Shown: positions 1 through 17,515, counted from the stretch's first letter. The stretch is DNA of 64,000 nucleotides from Pseudomonas saudiphocaensis (GCF_000756775.1 NZ_CCSF01000001.1:1550001-1614000); one strand, 5' to 3'. Numbers and translations are program-made. The notes: generated by a model not told the origin, from the letters alone.

Positions 1-70
1 CCCAGAGGCGATACTGAAGGCCGCCCAGCAGCAGGATCAGAACGACGAACAGCCAGTAGGGAGTACGCAT
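1..70 (-). CDS. ftsB: Cell division protein FtsB, N-terminal fragment
   Basis: Only the first 23 codons lie in the window; the gene runs off the left edge. The peptide begins MRTPYWLFVVLILLLGGLQY, the N-terminal membrane anchor of FtsB, the small bitopic divisome protein that forms a complex with FtsL and FtsQ. An in-frame ATG three codons upstream (at 79) would give MPS-MRTPYW; homologues I recall begin close to the downstream Met. It lies just downstream of eno on the same strand, as in other Pseudomonas, but an intrinsic terminator separates them. The coiled coil and C-terminus cannot be seen. Confidence 0.85.
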   Translation of the reverse strand, partial: MRTPYWLFVVLILLLGGLQYRLW

Positions 71-190
71 CGACGGCATGAAATGAATTCGGGTGGTTTC
101 CAATGATGATGTAAACGCCAGCGGCGACATAGTCCGACCTCATCTATCGCCAATTGATCCGGGCTGACATCGAAACAGACTTCGGCTCAC

Positions 191-217
191 AAAAAAGGGC
201 GGCTTACGCCGCCCTTT
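191..217 (-). terminator. Intrinsic terminator downstream of eno
   Basis: A perfect 10-bp stem (AAAGGGCGGC, loop of 4, GCCGCCCTTT) lies 15 bases beyond the eno stop codon. On the minus strand it is followed by a run of T (six A on the plus strand at 191-196). This is a classical Rho-independent terminator separating eno from ftsB. Confidence 0.85.
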
Positions 218-231
218 CTACCACGTCGAGT

Positions 232-1524
<1,293 letters not shown>

Positions 1525-1555
1525 TTATTAACACTCCGTAGATAGCTACAAGGCT

Positions 1556-4050
<2,495 letters not shown>

Positions 4051-4166
4051 TTAAGCGGTCAGCGCCGCCGGGGGAAAGCAAAAGAAGCCGTTGCGCCCCA
4101 GGCGGCAACAGCGCAACTGCCGCGGATTCGAAGAAGACCGCAGAAGTTGTATTGAGACGGGAGCGT

Positions 4167-4195
4167 AGTCTACTTGAAAGACCCCATCAGCTCAA
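4167..4195 (-). promoter_or_regulatory. Candidate sigma70 promoter for pyrG operon
   Basis: On the minus strand TTGAGC (4195-4190) and TAGACT (4172-4167) are separated by exactly 17 bases, in the 173-base gap between tilS and pyrG. The match to consensus is moderate (TTGA at the -35; TA.A.T at the -10). The long leader of about 130 bases could carry CTP-dependent control, but I see no obvious attenuator in it. Confidence 0.4.
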
Positions 4196-4202
4196 ACACA
4201 CA

Positions 4203-5486
4203 TCACGCCGGAGGCGTCCAGACAAATGACGCCGCCGTCACGTTCAGATATGGCAGGTTGGCCACTGCGATCAGCTCTCCTTCACAGTAAAGAAGCGGCC
4301 ATCGGGAGCGCAGAAAACCGGGAACGGCTGACTCATTGAACAGACGCTTCAGATCACGACGGCCGCGACCCGGCAACCTCATTACTTCGCCACCCTTCCG
4401 GTAAGCCACCCTGTATGCGCCCGGCCCCGCCCCTTCCAGGCTGACGCTGCCGTTCGCCGGCAGACTCAACGCAGCAGCCGTATCTGGCCATGCCAACTCG
4501 CCTGCAACCGGCTCAAGCCAGGGTCCGGACAGCCACCACAAACGGTTTCCTGCGCGATGCAATTCACCGCCCGCCAGGCGCCAGCACGGCGTCGCAGCCT
4601 CGGCAGCATCGCGCAGGGCCTGCCAGCCGGCCCAATGGTCCGTGTCCGGCAGACGGGTTAGCGGACTCAGCCAGTGACGCAGCGCGTTGCGCTGGCGAGC
4701 CGGACTCAAAGCACGAAGCATGGACAGATCGAGACTATGCAATGGCAGCCAGGGCCACTCCGGCGAACCTTGCGCATCCTTGAGATCCATCTCCGCCAGT
4801 TCATCAAGCAGCGACTGCGCCTCGCCAAGGTGCGCCGCGGCTCGCGCCATATTTCCCGACGCCTGCGGCCAGCGCTGTTCCAGCACCGGCATTACCTGAT
4901 GGCGAAGGAAGTTGCGCGAATGCTCGATGGATTGATTTGAGGGATCCTCGACCCATTGCAGCTGATGCTCAAGCGCCCAGTTCTCCAGCTCTGAACGCGC
5001 CACCATCAGCAATGGGCGCAGCAGACGCCCCGAGCCCAGCGCTCGACTCTCGGGCATTGCCGCAAGCCCGCGCACACCGGCTCCACGCATAAGACGAAAC
5101 AGCAGGGTTTCCGCCTGATCATCGCGGTGCTGCGCGGTCAGCAACAGCTCACCGTCCGTCAGACGGGAGGCGAAGGCCGCATAGCGTGCCTCACGCGCGG
5201 CCTGCTCCAGACTTGCACCTGGCCGGACCTGTACCTGCATGATCTGCAACGGCACACCGAGCTTCGCGCAGAACTGCCGGCAGTGCTCTGGCCAGGCATC
5301 AGCCGCAGGCTGTAAACCGTGATGAATATGGATTGCGGAAATCGGCGGAAGCCGATGTCGCTCGGCAAGTTTTACCAGGGCGTGAAGCAGAACTGTGGAA
5401 TCCAGCCCGCCTGAAAACGCAACGCGCCAGGCCGAAGCCTGGCGCCATTGTGAAAGCGCTTCTAGAAGGCGGGATTCCAGAGTCAC
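4203..5486 (-). CDS. tilS: tRNA(Ile)-lysidine synthase
   Basis: Ligates lysine to C34 of the AUA-decoding tRNA-Ile, changing its codon and amino acid identity; essential. The PP-loop motif SGGLDST is at residues 25-31. The middle and C-terminal parts correspond to the TilS substrate-binding and C-terminal domains (the end has the KGGEVMRLPGRGRRDLKRLF segment typical of that domain). The 427-residue length is normal. Translation appears to begin at GTG (5486), about seven bases after AAGGTGAG. It follows accA by 32 bases on the same strand, a conserved pseudomonad order. Confidence 0.95.
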   Translation of the reverse strand: MTLESRLLEALSQWRQASAWRVAFSGGLDSTVLLHALVKLAERHRLPPISAIHIHHGLQPAADAWPEHCRQFCAKLGVPLQIMQVQVRPGASLEQAAREARYAAFASRLTDGELLLTAQHRDDQAETLLFRLMRGAGVRGLAAMPESRALGSGRLLRPLLMVARSELENWALEHQLQWVEDPSNQSIEHSRNFLRHQVMPVLEQRWPQASGNMARAAAHLGEAQSLLDELAEMDLKDAQGSPEWPWLPLHSLDLSMLRALSPARQRNALRHWLSPLTRLPDTDHWAGWQALRDAAEAATPCWRLAGGELHRAGNRLWWLSGPWLEPVAGELAWPDTAAALSLPANGSVSLEGAGPGAYRVAYRKGGEVMRLPGRGRRDLKRLFNESAVPGFLRSRWPLLYCEGELIAVANLPYLNVTAASFVWTPPA

Positions 5487-5518
5487 CTGTCTCTCACCTT
5501 GCGTGTCGCTTGCGCTGA

Positions 5519-6472
5519 TTACTGCTGAAGGCCGTAACTCATCAGACGCTCGTAACGACGGGCCAGCAGCGCATCGGTATCGAACCGCTTGAGCATATCC
5601 AGTTGCGAGGTCAACGCCTCACGAATGGATGCAGCGGTTACCGCCGGGTTGCGATGCGCACCACCGAGCGGCTCCGGAATGACCTGATCGACAATGCCCA
5701 GATCCTTCAGGCGCTCAGCCGTCACACCCATGGCTTCGGCAGCTTCCGGCGCCTTCTCGGCGGTACGCCAGAGAATCGAGGCACAGCCTTCCGGCGAAAT
5801 CACGGCATAGGTGGAGTACTGCAGCATGTTCAGCTGATCACAGACACCGATTGCCAGGGCACCACCGGAACCACCCTCACCGATAACGGTGGCGATGATC
5901 GGCGTTTTCAGCCGTGACATTACCCGCAGGTTCCAGGCGATGGCCTCGCTCTGGTTGCGCTCTTCCGCGTCGATTCCCGGATAGGCACCGGGCGTATCGA
6001 TGAAGGTCAGGATCGGCATCTTGAAGCGCTCGGCAAGCTCCATCAGGCGGCAGGCCTTGCGATAGCCTTCCGGACGCGGCATGCCGAAGTTGCGACGCAC
6101 CTTCTCACGCACTTCGCGACCCTTCTGATGGCCGATGATCATCACCGGCTCGCCGTTCAGGCGCGCGGTACCACCAACAATGGCAGCGTCGTCCGAAAAG
6201 TGCCGATCGCCGTGCAGCTCTTCGAACTCGGTGAAGAGATGCTTGATGTAATCGAGGGTGTAGGGCCGCTGCGGGTGGCGGGCCAGGCGAGCGATCTGCC
6301 AGCTGGTCAGATTGCCGAAGATGCTCTCAGTGAGCGACTCGCTCTTGTCCTGCAGGCGGGTGATTTCTTCGCCAATGTTCAGCGAATTGTCATTACCAAC
6401 CAAGCGCAACTCTTCGATCTTGGCTTGCAGGTCGGCGATCGGCTGTTCGAAATCGAGAAAATTCGGGTTCAT
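5519..6472 (-). CDS. accA: Acetyl-CoA carboxylase carboxyltransferase subunit alpha
   Basis: Alpha subunit of the carboxyltransferase that, with AccD, transfers the carboxyl group from biotin-BCCP to acetyl-CoA to form malonyl-CoA, the committed step of fatty acid synthesis. I choose ATG 6472 ([20 protein letters not shown], 317 residues) over an ATG two codons upstream (6478), because homologues begin with [15 protein letters not shown]. Conserved segments include [37 protein letters not shown] and [12 protein letters not shown] (oxyanion-stabilising glycines). It lies between dnaE and tilS, as in other pseudomonads. Confidence 0.97.
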   Translation of the reverse strand: MNPNFLDFEQPIADLQAKIEELRLVGNDNSLNIGEEITRLQDKSESLTESIFGNLTSWQIARLARHPQRPYTLDYIKHLFTEFEELHGDRHFSDDAAIVGGTARLNGEPVMIIGHQKGREVREKVRRNFGMPRPEGYRKACRLMELAERFKMPILTFIDTPGAYPGIDAEERNQSEAIAWNLRVMSRLKTPIIATVIGEGGSGGALAIGVCDQLNMLQYSTYAVISPEGCASILWRTAEKAPEAAEAMGVTAERLKDLGIVDQVIPEPLGGAHRNPAVTAASIREALTSQLDMLKRFDTDALLARRYERLMSYGLQQ

Positions 6473-6661
6473 AGTCATCCGTCATGCGTCGACGGCCAGA
6501 AGGGCCGGGAAGCTGTTCCGTTTTTTGCGCCCTACCTTACGGGACGGACGCATTCAGGTCGAACAAAAAATGTTCGCAATCATGACTCGATCGAGATCGG
6601 GTCGCTTGGGTAACGGCCGGGTCATGCGCCAGTTTCTCTGGCGATGACACGATGCTGGCCG

Positions 6662-10183
<3,522 letters not shown>

Positions 10184-10390
10184 GACTGAACCTGGACGCG
10201 ACTTACTGGAGGGCAGCGATTGTAGCGGAAAGCGTCGCTGCGGGGCGTCGGGCAACACCTCAGGATGGACGGTCGGCAGCTGATGAGTTCATCTGCCCGG
10301 CTGACGCTACCCAGGATCCTGCTGCGCCGCTAACCGCAGCTCGAGAGAGGTCACCATGCATCGGCCCAGCGCGAGCCGGACCGCAGAGTC

Positions 10391-11002
10391 TTATGGCGTT
10401 TCGAGCATCAGCTCCAGCACCCTGCGCACCGGCGCGAAGCTGCGACGGTGAATCGGCGTGGCCCCAAGGCGCTGCAGAGCTTCAAGATGAACGGGGGTCG
10501 GGTAGCCTTTGTGGCCGCTCAGGCCGTAGCCGGGATAGATCAGATCAAACGCCTGCATTTCGCGGTCACGGCTGACTTTGGCCAATATCGACGCAGCCGC
10601 GATTGCCGGCACCTGCGCATCGCCCTGAATGACCGGCGCACAGGGGACCGACAGCTGCGGACAACGGTTACCGTCGATCAGCGCCAGTTTCGGCCTGATA
10701 GCAAGCCCCTCTACAGCGCGCTGCATGGCCAGCATGGTTGCGTGGAGGATATTGAGGCGGTCGATCTCCTCAACTTCGGCACGGGCGATGCACCAGGCCA
10801 GGGCCTTTTCGCAAATCTCGTCGAACAGCGCTTCGCGCTTCGCTTCAGTGAGCTTCTTCGAGTCATTGAGCCCGCTGATGGGACGCAGAGGATCGAGAAT
10901 CACCGCAGCCGTGACCACAGGCCCGCATAGCGGCCCGCGACCCACCTCGTCGACGCCGGCCACCAGCTCCTCAACCAGACTGAAATCCAGCCCCATCTGC
11001 AT
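10391..11002 (-). CDS. rnhB: Ribonuclease HII
   Basis: Cleaves RNA in RNA-DNA hybrids and starts removal of single ribonucleotides from DNA. The DEVGRG motif (residues 18-23) supplies the first two acidic catalytic residues; LNDSKKL and the later [10 protein letters not shown] segment are also typical. The 203-residue length is normal. The ATG at 11002-11000 overlaps the lpxB stop by one base (TGATG), so translation is probably coupled; a second ATG two codons in is possible. In P. aeruginosa I recall a transporter gene between rnhB and dnaE; here only about 207 non-coding bases separate them. Confidence 0.96.
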   Translation of the reverse strand: MQMGLDFSLVEELVAGVDEVGRGPLCGPVVTAAVILDPLRPISGLNDSKKLTEAKREALFDEICEKALAWCIARAEVEEIDRLNILHATMLAMQRAVEGLAIRPKLALIDGNRCPQLSVPCAPVIQGDAQVPAIAAASILAKVSRDREMQAFDLIYPGYGLSGHKGYPTPVHLEALQRLGATPIHRRSFAPVRRVLELMLETP

Positions 11003-12153
11003 CAGTTTGCCTCGACCAGCTCAAGCACCGCCTGAGCAGCCCGGTTCGACGCATCACGGCGCAAGGTACGGTGAATGGCGTCAAAACCTTCCGTCTGCAC
11101 CTCACCATCGCTCAGCAAGGGTGATAATAGTTGTGCCATGGCCTCTGGCGTTGCCGCATCCTGCAATAGCTCGGGCACCAGCAGGCGCTGTGCAAGCAGA
11201 TTGGGCAGCGCAACGTAGGGGCTTTTAACCAGTCGCTTGAGAATGGCGAAGGTCAGCGGCGCAACGCTGTAGGCCACCACCATCGGACGCTTGTACAGCA
11301 GCGCTTCGAGCGTCGCCGTACCGGAAGCAATCAATACTGCGTTGCAGGCAGCGAGCGCTTCGTGGGAGCGGCCATCGAGCAGAGTCAGCGGCAGATCGCG
11401 CCCGACCAGCATTTGCTCAAGCTGAGCACGCCGCTCGGGGCCAGCGCAGGGCATCACAAAATGAATGCCCGGGCGCATCGCCCGCAAACGATCAGCTGCG
11501 TCGAGGAACAGCTCGCCCAGACGGCCCACCTCGCCTCCCCGGCTGCCGGGCATCAAGGCGACGACATGGCCTTCCCGGGGGAGATTGAGCGCATCACGCG
11601 CCAGATCTCGGTCAGACTCCAGCGGAATAGCATCGGCCAGCGGATGACCGACGAAACAGACCGCTACCTGATGTTCCTCGTAGAACTTCGCTTCGAAGGG
11701 AAACAGCGTAAGCATCAGATCGCAGGCGGCGCGAATCTTCAACACACGCTTCTGCCGCCAGGCCCACACCGAAGGGCTGACGTAATGAACGGTCTTGATG
11801 CCGGCCTGCCGCAGCTTCAGGGCCAGGTCCAGGTTGAAATCCGGCGCATCGATGCCGATGAACACATCGGGCCGCAGCTCACTCAGCGTCTGCACCAGAC
11901 GCTTGCGCCGCTTCAGCAGCTCCGGCAGACGCCCAAGCACTTCCACCAGCCCCATTACCGACAGGCGTTCGATCGGAAAGTAGGACTTCAGTCCCTCAGC
12001 CTCCATGCGCGGCCCCCCGACTCCGACGAAACGGACATCGGGATGCTGGGTCTTGAGTGCCTGCATCAGGCCCGAGCCGAGGATGTCACCGGAAGCCTCT
12101 CCGGCGACCAGCGCTACCAACAGGGGCCGGGACACGTCAGCGGGTGATGCCAC
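11002..12153 (-). CDS. lpxB: Lipid-A-disaccharide synthase
   Basis: Glycosyltransferase (family GT19) that joins UDP-2,3-diacylglucosamine to lipid X to form the tetra-acylated disaccharide of lipid A; membrane-associated. The N-terminus has [20 protein letters not shown], the LpxB signature, and the C-terminal half has the nucleotide-binding [10 protein letters not shown] segment. Start choice is uncertain: GTG 12153 (383 residues) overlaps lpxA by 17 bases and has AGG nine bases upstream, whereas GTG 12135 follows the lpxA stop after one base and gives a protein closer in length to the P. aeruginosa enzyme (about 377 residues). Confidence 0.95.
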   Translation of the reverse strand: MASPADVSRPLLVALVAGEASGDILGSGLMQALKTQHPDVRFVGVGGPRMEAEGLKSYFPIERLSVMGLVEVLGRLPELLKRRKRLVQTLSELRPDVFIGIDAPDFNLDLALKLRQAGIKTVHYVSPSVWAWRQKRVLKIRAACDLMLTLFPFEAKFYEEHQVAVCFVGHPLADAIPLESDRDLARDALNLPREGHVVALMPGSRGGEVGRLGELFLDAADRLRAMRPGIHFVMPCAGPERRAQLEQMLVGRDLPLTLLDGRSHEALAACNAVLIASGTATLEALLYKRPMVVAYSVAPLTFAILKRLVKSPYVALPNLLAQRLLVPELLQDAATPEAMAQLLSPLLSDGEVQTEGFDAIHRTLRRDASNRAAQAVLELVEAN

Positions 12154-12913
12154 GGCTGGATGCCTGGATCGAGTCTCGGAACAACGCCACTTCGGGGATC
12201 ACTTCGGCATCACCAGCCAATTCGGCAAGTGCCTGCTCGACGGTAAGCCCCTTGCGGTAGACGATCTTGTAGGCGTTACGCAGGGCGGTGATGGTCTCGG
12301 CACTGAAACCCCGACGGCGCATGCCTTCGAAATTCATGCTGCGCGCCGCTGCAGGATTGCCAAACACCGTAACAAAGGCCGGTACATCCTTGCCGATAGC
12401 GGTGCCCATGCCGGAAAAGCTGAAGGCGCCGATATGGCAGTACTGGTGCACCAGCGTATAGCCAGAAAGGATCGCCCAATCGCCGACATGCACGTGACCG
12501 GCAAGCGCCGTGTTGTTGACCAGAATGCAGTGGTTGGCAATGACGCTGTCATGGCCAATATGTGCATAGGCCATGATCAGGTTGTGATCACCGATGGTGG
12601 TTTCAGCACGGTCCTGCACGGTACCCCGGTGGATGGTCACCCCTTCCCGGATCACGTTGTGATCGCCGATCACCAGACGCGTCGGCTCACCCTTGTATTT
12701 GAGATCAGGCGTATCCTCACCTACCGAAGAAAACTGGTAGATGCGGTTGTGTCGACCTATACGAGTCGGCCCCTTGATAACTACGTGAGGTGCAATCACC
12801 GTGCCCTCGCCGATCTCGACGTCCGGGCCGATGATCGACCAGGGTCCGACCTGAACGTCGTCGGCCAGCCGTGCGGCCGGATCGACGATGGCGCGAGGGT
12901 CAATCAAGCTCAT
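12137..12913 (-). CDS. lpxA: Acyl-ACP--UDP-N-acetylglucosamine O-acyltransferase
   Basis: First enzyme of lipid A synthesis, transferring a hydroxyacyl chain from ACP to the 3-hydroxyl of UDP-GlcNAc; cytoplasmic homotrimer. The 258-residue protein is a left-handed beta-helix of hexapeptide repeats ([20 protein letters not shown] onward) with the catalytic-His region [15 protein letters not shown] and a C-terminal helical domain. The start overlaps the fabZ stop by ATGA. It sits in the lpxD-fabZ-lpxA-lpxB-rnhB chain. Confidence 0.97.
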   Translation of the reverse strand: MSLIDPRAIVDPAARLADDVQVGPWSIIGPDVEIGEGTVIAPHVVIKGPTRIGRHNRIYQFSSVGEDTPDLKYKGEPTRLVIGDHNVIREGVTIHRGTVQDRAETTIGDHNLIMAYAHIGHDSVIANHCILVNNTALAGHVHVGDWAILSGYTLVHQYCHIGAFSFSGMGTAIGKDVPAFVTVFGNPAAARSMNFEGMRRRGFSAETITALRNAYKIVYRKGLTVEQALAELAGDAEVIPEVALFRDSIQASSRGITR

Positions 12914-13350
12914 ATCTTCTGTTCCGCACAGATGATTTCAGCCGAGCATACAGGTTTGCCATCAACGCTGGCGCGGCAATCGAACTTCCAGATGCCACGT
13001 TTGGCGCTGATAAAGGACGCTTCAAGCACAAGCTGGTCGCCTGGCACTACAGGCTGGCGGAAGCGCAGTTTGTCCGAGCCGACGAAATAGTAGAGCGTGC
13101 CGTCAGCCGGCTTCACGCCCATCATCTTGAAACCCAGCAGCCCTGCTGCCTGAGCCATCGCCTCGATAATCAGCACGCCTGGCATGATGGGGTGTCGCGG
13201 AAAGTGACCATTGAAGAACGGCTCGTTGATGGTCACGTTCTTGTATGCACGAACACGCTTGTTTTCCGTATCCATCTCCACCACCCGATCAACCAGAAGG
13301 AATGGGTAGCGGTGCGGAAGGTATTCGCGAATTTCGTTGATATCCATCAT
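12910..13350 (-). CDS. fabZ: 3-hydroxyacyl-[acyl-carrier-protein] dehydratase
   Basis: Dehydrates 3-hydroxyacyl-ACP to trans-2-enoyl-ACP in fatty acid elongation. The hot-dog-fold protein is 146 residues, with catalytic His49 in [15 protein letters not shown] and Glu63 in IIEAMAQ. Two adjacent ATGs begin the frame ([19 protein letters not shown]). Its stop overlaps the lpxA start as ATGA. Co-transcription with lpxD and lpxA balances 3-hydroxyacyl-ACP use between membrane lipid and lipid A, since both pathways draw on FabZ's substrate pool. Confidence 0.97.
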   Translation of the reverse strand: MMDINEIREYLPHRYPFLLVDRVVEMDTENKRVRAYKNVTINEPFFNGHFPRHPIMPGVLIIEAMAQAAGLLGFKMMGVKPADGTLYYFVGSDKLRFRQPVVPGDQLVLEASFISAKRGIWKFDCRASVDGKPVCSAEIICAEQKI

Positions 13351-13445
13351 GTAAGGAAAGCCTGTAAAGAGTAGGAGAGCAGCACGCCATCACGGCTGTG
13401 CAGCCAACCGTCGATAACGGCTGGCGGAGCAATCAGAGGACAGAG

Positions 13446-14504
13446 TCAGGCATCTGAAGACAAATCCCCGCTCGGGGTCACGGCAGGCAGGCGTTTTTCC
13501 ACCTGCTGCAGACGGCGGGCCATCTCGTCCAGCTGACGTATTCGCGCGGCGCTCTTGCGCCATTCGCCGGCCGGCTGCATGGCCGTTCCCGAGGAATAAC
13601 TGCCTGGCTCGGTGATCGAGCGGGTCACCATGGTCATACCGGTGATGAATACGTTGTCACACACTTCAATATGCCCGACCAGGCCAACACCGCCGGCCAG
13701 CATGCAGTTGCGACCGATCTTGGCGCTTCCGGAAATACCTGCACAACCGGCTATGGCAGTGTTTTCGCCAATCTGCACGTTGTGGGCGATCATGATCTGG
13801 TTATCCAGTTTCACGCCATTGCCGATGACTGTGTCGGACAGCGCACCGCGGTCGATCGTGGTATTGGCGCCGATCTCTACATCATCACCAATACGAACGC
13901 CGCCGAGCTGAGCGATCTTCTCCCAGTGTCCGCTTTCATTGGCGAACCCGAAGCCTTCGCCGCCAATGACCGCACCTGGCTGGATCACTACGCGCTCACC
14001 GATGCTCACGTCATGACAAAGGGTGACGCGCGAAGCGAGCCGGCCACCCGCACCCACCCGAGTACGGGCGCCAACGAACGAATGGGCGCCGATCACGACG
14101 TCCGGGCCTATCCAGGCGCCCGCCTCGATCACCACCTGAGCGCCAATACTGGCGCTTGGGTCGATCGTCGCAGTCGGATCAATGACAGCACTTGGGTGGA
14201 CACCAGGCAGCGCCTTGGGGCGCGTCTCGAACAGGTGCGAGATGCGCGCATAGGCGAGATAGGGATTGTCCACGATCAGCGCGGTGCCGGAGAAACCTTC
14301 GGCATCCTTCGGCTTGAGCAGTACGGCGCCAGCACGGGTGCTGGCGAGATACTTGCGATACTGGGCGTTGGCCAGAAAGCTGAGCTGTTGCGGGCCCGCA
14401 TCTTGAAGCGTGGCCAGGCCCAAGACCTTATGCCCGACATCGCCACGCACGGTGGCGCCCAGCTGCTCGGCAAGCTCACCGAGCGTATAGACAGAGCCGT
14501 TCAT
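13446..14504 (-). CDS. lpxD: UDP-3-O-(3-hydroxyacyl)glucosamine N-acyltransferase
   Basis: Third step of lipid A synthesis: N-acylation of UDP-3-O-acyl-glucosamine from 3-hydroxyacyl-ACP. The 352 residues comprise an N-terminal uridine-binding domain ([19 protein letters not shown]), a long hexapeptide-repeat beta-helix (about 105-310) with the catalytic-His region [10 protein letters not shown], and a C-terminal helix. The start codon overlaps the skp stop by one base (TGATG). A 95-base gap separates it from fabZ. Confidence 0.97.
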   Translation of the reverse strand: MNGSVYTLGELAEQLGATVRGDVGHKVLGLATLQDAGPQQLSFLANAQYRKYLASTRAGAVLLKPKDAEGFSGTALIVDNPYLAYARISHLFETRPKALPGVHPSAVIDPTATIDPSASIGAQVVIEAGAWIGPDVVIGAHSFVGARTRVGAGGRLASRVTLCHDVSIGERVVIQPGAVIGGEGFGFANESGHWEKIAQLGGVRIGDDVEIGANTTIDRGALSDTVIGNGVKLDNQIMIAHNVQIGENTAIAGCAGISGSAKIGRNCMLAGGVGLVGHIEVCDNVFITGMTMVTRSITEPGSYSSGTAMQPAGEWRKSAARIRQLDEMARRLQQVEKRLPAVTPSGDLSSDA

Positions 14505-15007
14505 CAGCGCAGTTGGTTCATGCGCTCGATGACCTGGCGGGTGATATCAAGCTGAGGTTTGACATCGACCACCGCGCCGCGCTCAAGAACCAGGTCGTAG
14601 TCGCCTTTCTTGATCACTTCCTCGACGGCCTTGTCCAGCTTCGGCTTGAGCTGCTTAAGCATGTCGCGGTCAGCCGAAGCCTTAGACTCATTGAGCTCCT
14701 TGGAGAGGAACTGGAAATCACGGGCCTTCTGCTTGAACTCAAGCTCAAGACGCTCGCGCTCGGCCTGCTGCATCTTGTCGCCGTCCTTGCCGAGACGATC
14801 CTGGATGCGCTTGGCATCGTTTTCCAGTCCCTTGAGCTTGTCCAGCTGCGGGCCGAATTTCTTTTCCGCGTCGACCGAATAGCGCTTGGCTGCGTCTGAT
14901 TCGAGCAGCGCCATTTGATAGTTCAGCACTGCGATTTTGACGTCGGCGAATGCAGGGGCTGCCACCAGTGCAGCAGCAACGAGAAGCAGTTGGGTCAACT
15001 TACGCAC
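14504..15007 (-). CDS. skp: Periplasmic chaperone Skp/OmpH
   Basis: Trimeric periplasmic holdase that keeps unfolded outer-membrane proteins soluble on the way to BamA. The protein has a signal peptide ([21 protein letters not shown]) followed by the OmpH domain with long charged helices forming the chaperone tentacles. I prefer the GTG at 15007 (167 residues), which gives the expected MRKLTQ start about ten bases after AAGAG; the frame also has a GTG four codons upstream at 15019. Directly downstream of bamA, as is usual. Confidence 0.93.
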   Translation of the reverse strand: MRKLTQLLLVAAALVAAPAFADVKIAVLNYQMALLESDAAKRYSVDAEKKFGPQLDKLKGLENDAKRIQDRLGKDGDKMQQAERERLELEFKQKARDFQFLSKELNESKASADRDMLKQLKPKLDKAVEEVIKKGDYDLVLERGAVVDVKPQLDITRQVIERMNQLR

Positions 15008-15055
15008 GGTATATACCACTCTTGCAAGAAACCCTGGAGCGAAGCGCCCAGGTCG

Positions 15056-17446
15056 TTAAAAGGTTTGTCCCAGGGAGAACTGGAATACTTGGGTATCGGA
15101 TTCATCGGGTTTGACCACCGGCATCGCCAGACTGAAGCTCAACGGCCCCATGGCGGTGATCCAGGTCAGCCCCACACCGACTGAACTGGCCATGTCGCCA
15201 AAGTCGATATCACTGCACTTGCTGCCCGAGCCAGACGGGCAGTTGGTGTTGTACACATTACCCACGTCCCAGAACAGGGATGTACGCAGTGAGCGCTGGT
15301 CCTTGACGAACGGCATCGGGAAGAGCACTTCCAGACCACCCTGGACCAGCACGTTACCACCAAATGGCAGCTCATCCTGATCGTCGGTACAGCGTCCGGT
15401 GGAATCACAGCGCCCTTCCGGCAGAAGGTTACCAGCCGCATCATAGGCCCTGCTCGGAGTACTGCGCGGGCCAAGGCTACTGTCCTCGAAGCCGCGTACC
15501 GAGTTAAAGCCACCCGCGTAATAGTGCTCATAGAACGGCAAGGCCGAGGTCGAGCCGTAGGCATCGCCGTAACCCAGGCGCGTATGCATGCGCAAAGTGT
15601 AGTTCTGCGTCATGGGCACGAATAGCTGGCCGTTATAGTCGATCTTATAGAACGACAGGTCGCTACCCGGAATGGTGGTTTCAAACACCAGGCTCTGAGA
15701 GTGGCCTCGGGTCGCCAGCACACCACGGTTGAGGGTTGACTCTGACCAGCCCACCGATGCCTTGAAGTTCAGGAAGCTATCGCCTTCCTTTTCAATGAAG
15801 TCATAAATTTCATCGACGGTGTAACGGCCGGTGTCCAGATCATCCTGCTGAGCAGAAAGGCCAAAGGACAAGCGAGAAGTCTCGCTGATCGGATAGCCAA
15901 TATTGATACCGCCGCCCAGGCTGTCTACGGAATAGCTGGATACGTCGTAATCCAGTTCGTCGTAGTCGGTAGTGCGGTAGAAAGCGTTGTAGCCAAGGCT
16001 GACGCCGTCTTCGGTCCAGTAGGGGTCGACAAAACCGAAGTTGTAGCGCGTCTGGTATTCGCTGCGGGTCAGGCCAATGCTGACGCGGTTACCGGTACCC
16101 AGGAAGTTGTTCTGGCTGATGGAGCCACCCAGGATCAAACCAGCGTTCTGAGCGAAACCGATGCTGGCCATGATCGAGCCCGAAGGTTGCTCCTCGACAC
16201 TGTAGTTGACGTCGATCTGATCGTCAGTGCCCGGCACCTGCGGGGTCTCGACGTTAACTTCCTTGAAGAAGCCGAGGCGCTCTAGACGCGTCTTGGACTG
16301 GTCGATCAGGTAGGTCGAAGCCCAGCCGCCTTCCATCTGCCGCATTTCGCGGCGCAACACTTCGTCTTCGGTCTTGGTGTTGCCACGGAAGTTGATACGG
16401 TTGACGTAGGCACGCTTGCCGGGGTCGACCATGAAGGTGATCGAAACGGTATTGTCCTCGTCGTTGGCCTCAGGAATGCCGTTGACGTTGGCGAAGGTAT
16501 AACCCTCATTACCCAGCCGCCGCGTGATCAGTTCCGAAGTGGTCGTCATCACCTTGCGCGAGAAGACCTGGCCTTCCTTCGCCAGCAGCAGCGCCTGCAG
16601 CTCCTCCTGGGGAACCTTCAGGTCACCCCTCAGCTTGACGTCGCTGACGGTATAGCGCTCGCCTTCGTCGATATTGACCGTAACGTAGACGTCTTTCTTG
16701 TCCGGCGTGATGGATACCTGGGTGGAGGTGATATCCATATTGATGTAACCACGGTCCAGGTAATAAGACCGCAGGCGCTCGAGGTCGCCGGAGAGTTTTT
16801 CGCGGGCATACTTGTCGTCATTGCGGAAGAACGACAGCCAGTTGGTGGTCTTCAGCTCGAACAGGTCGGTCAGATCCTCTTCCGCAAAGACGGTGTTGCC
16901 TACCACGTTGATGTGCTTGATCGCAGCGACCGAACCTTCGTTGATGGTGATCTTCAAGGCGACACGGTTACGCGGCTGGGGCACGGCCTCGGTTTCGATG
17001 GTGGCCGAGTAGCGGCCCTGCCCCACGTACTGGCGCTGCAATTCATTGCGCACGCCTTCCAGGGTGGCACGCTGGAAAATCTCGCCTTCAGCAAGACCTG
17101 ACTGCTGCAGACCGGTGAGCAGATCTTCGGTCTTGATCGCCTTGTTGCCTTCAATCTCGATGCTTGAGATCGAGGGCCGCTCCACTACGCTGATAACCAA
17201 TACATCGCCATCGCGGCCCAGCTGAATATCTTCGAAGAATCCAGTGCGGAACAATGCGCGGGTCGCATCCACCAGGCGACGGTCATCGGCAGGCTGGCCC
17301 ACGTTCAGCGGCAGGGCGCCAAAGACACTACCGGCGGAAACCCGTTGCAGGCCGTTTACGCGTATATCGGAGATGGTGAAGGACTCGGCGTGAACTTCGG
17401 CAATCATCAGTGCGGAAATAACCGCAGGTAGCAGCAGACGTTTCAT
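15056..17446 (-). CDS. bamA: Outer membrane protein assembly factor BamA
   Basis: Central, essential subunit of the BAM complex that inserts beta-barrel proteins into the outer membrane. The 796-residue protein has a signal peptide (about 1-20, MKRLLLPAVISALMIAEVHA), five POTRA domains (about 22-420) and a 16-strand barrel with the conserved VRGF motif in the FNSVRGFEDSSLGPR segment, ending in a terminal phenylalanine typical of barrels. The ATG follows AAGGAC. It lies 69 bases after rseP and 36 bases (to the open-frame GTG) or 48 bases (to the chosen start) before skp on the same strand. Confidence 0.98.
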   Translation of the reverse strand: MKRLLLPAVISALMIAEVHAESFTISDIRVNGLQRVSAGSVFGALPLNVGQPADDRRLVDATRALFRTGFFEDIQLGRDGDVLVISVVERPSISSIEIEGNKAIKTEDLLTGLQQSGLAEGEIFQRATLEGVRNELQRQYVGQGRYSATIETEAVPQPRNRVALKITINEGSVAAIKHINVVGNTVFAEEDLTDLFELKTTNWLSFFRNDDKYAREKLSGDLERLRSYYLDRGYINMDITSTQVSITPDKKDVYVTVNIDEGERYTVSDVKLRGDLKVPQEELQALLLAKEGQVFSRKVMTTTSELITRRLGNEGYTFANVNGIPEANDEDNTVSITFMVDPGKRAYVNRINFRGNTKTEDEVLRREMRQMEGGWASTYLIDQSKTRLERLGFFKEVNVETPQVPGTDDQIDVNYSVEEQPSGSIMASIGFAQNAGLILGGSISQNNFLGTGNRVSIGLTRSEYQTRYNFGFVDPYWTEDGVSLGYNAFYRTTDYDELDYDVSSYSVDSLGGGINIGYPISETSRLSFGLSAQQDDLDTGRYTVDEIYDFIEKEGDSFLNFKASVGWSESTLNRGVLATRGHSQSLVFETTIPGSDLSFYKIDYNGQLFVPMTQNYTLRMHTRLGYGDAYGSTSALPFYEHYYAGGFNSVRGFEDSSLGPRSTPSRAYDAAGNLLPEGRCDSTGRCTDDQDELPFGGNVLVQGGLEVLFPMPFVKDQRSLRTSLFWDVGNVYNTNCPSGSGSKCSDIDFGDMASSVGVGLTWITAMGPLSFSLAMPVVKPDESDTQVFQFSLGQTF

Positions 17447-17515
17447 GAAGTCCTTTCTTATTTAACCTGAAAGTTGGACCTGCGCTGGGCAAGGCGTCAT
17501 CAAGTTGTAGGGCAA

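Noticed and set aside
6558-6643. Two hairpins between accA and dnaE as dnaE terminators.
   Set aside because: CGAAC/GTTCG and CGCCAG/CTGGCG form short stems but neither is followed by a U run, and accA may be transcribed with dnaE.
12005-13090. Plus-strand frame across lpxB, lpxA and fabZ.
   Set aside because: It crosses three known genes, none of which could then be translated properly, and its sequence resembles none I know.
13671-14555. Plus-strand frame opposite lpxD.
   Set aside because: Antisense shadow; lpxD has an unambiguous match and coupled start.
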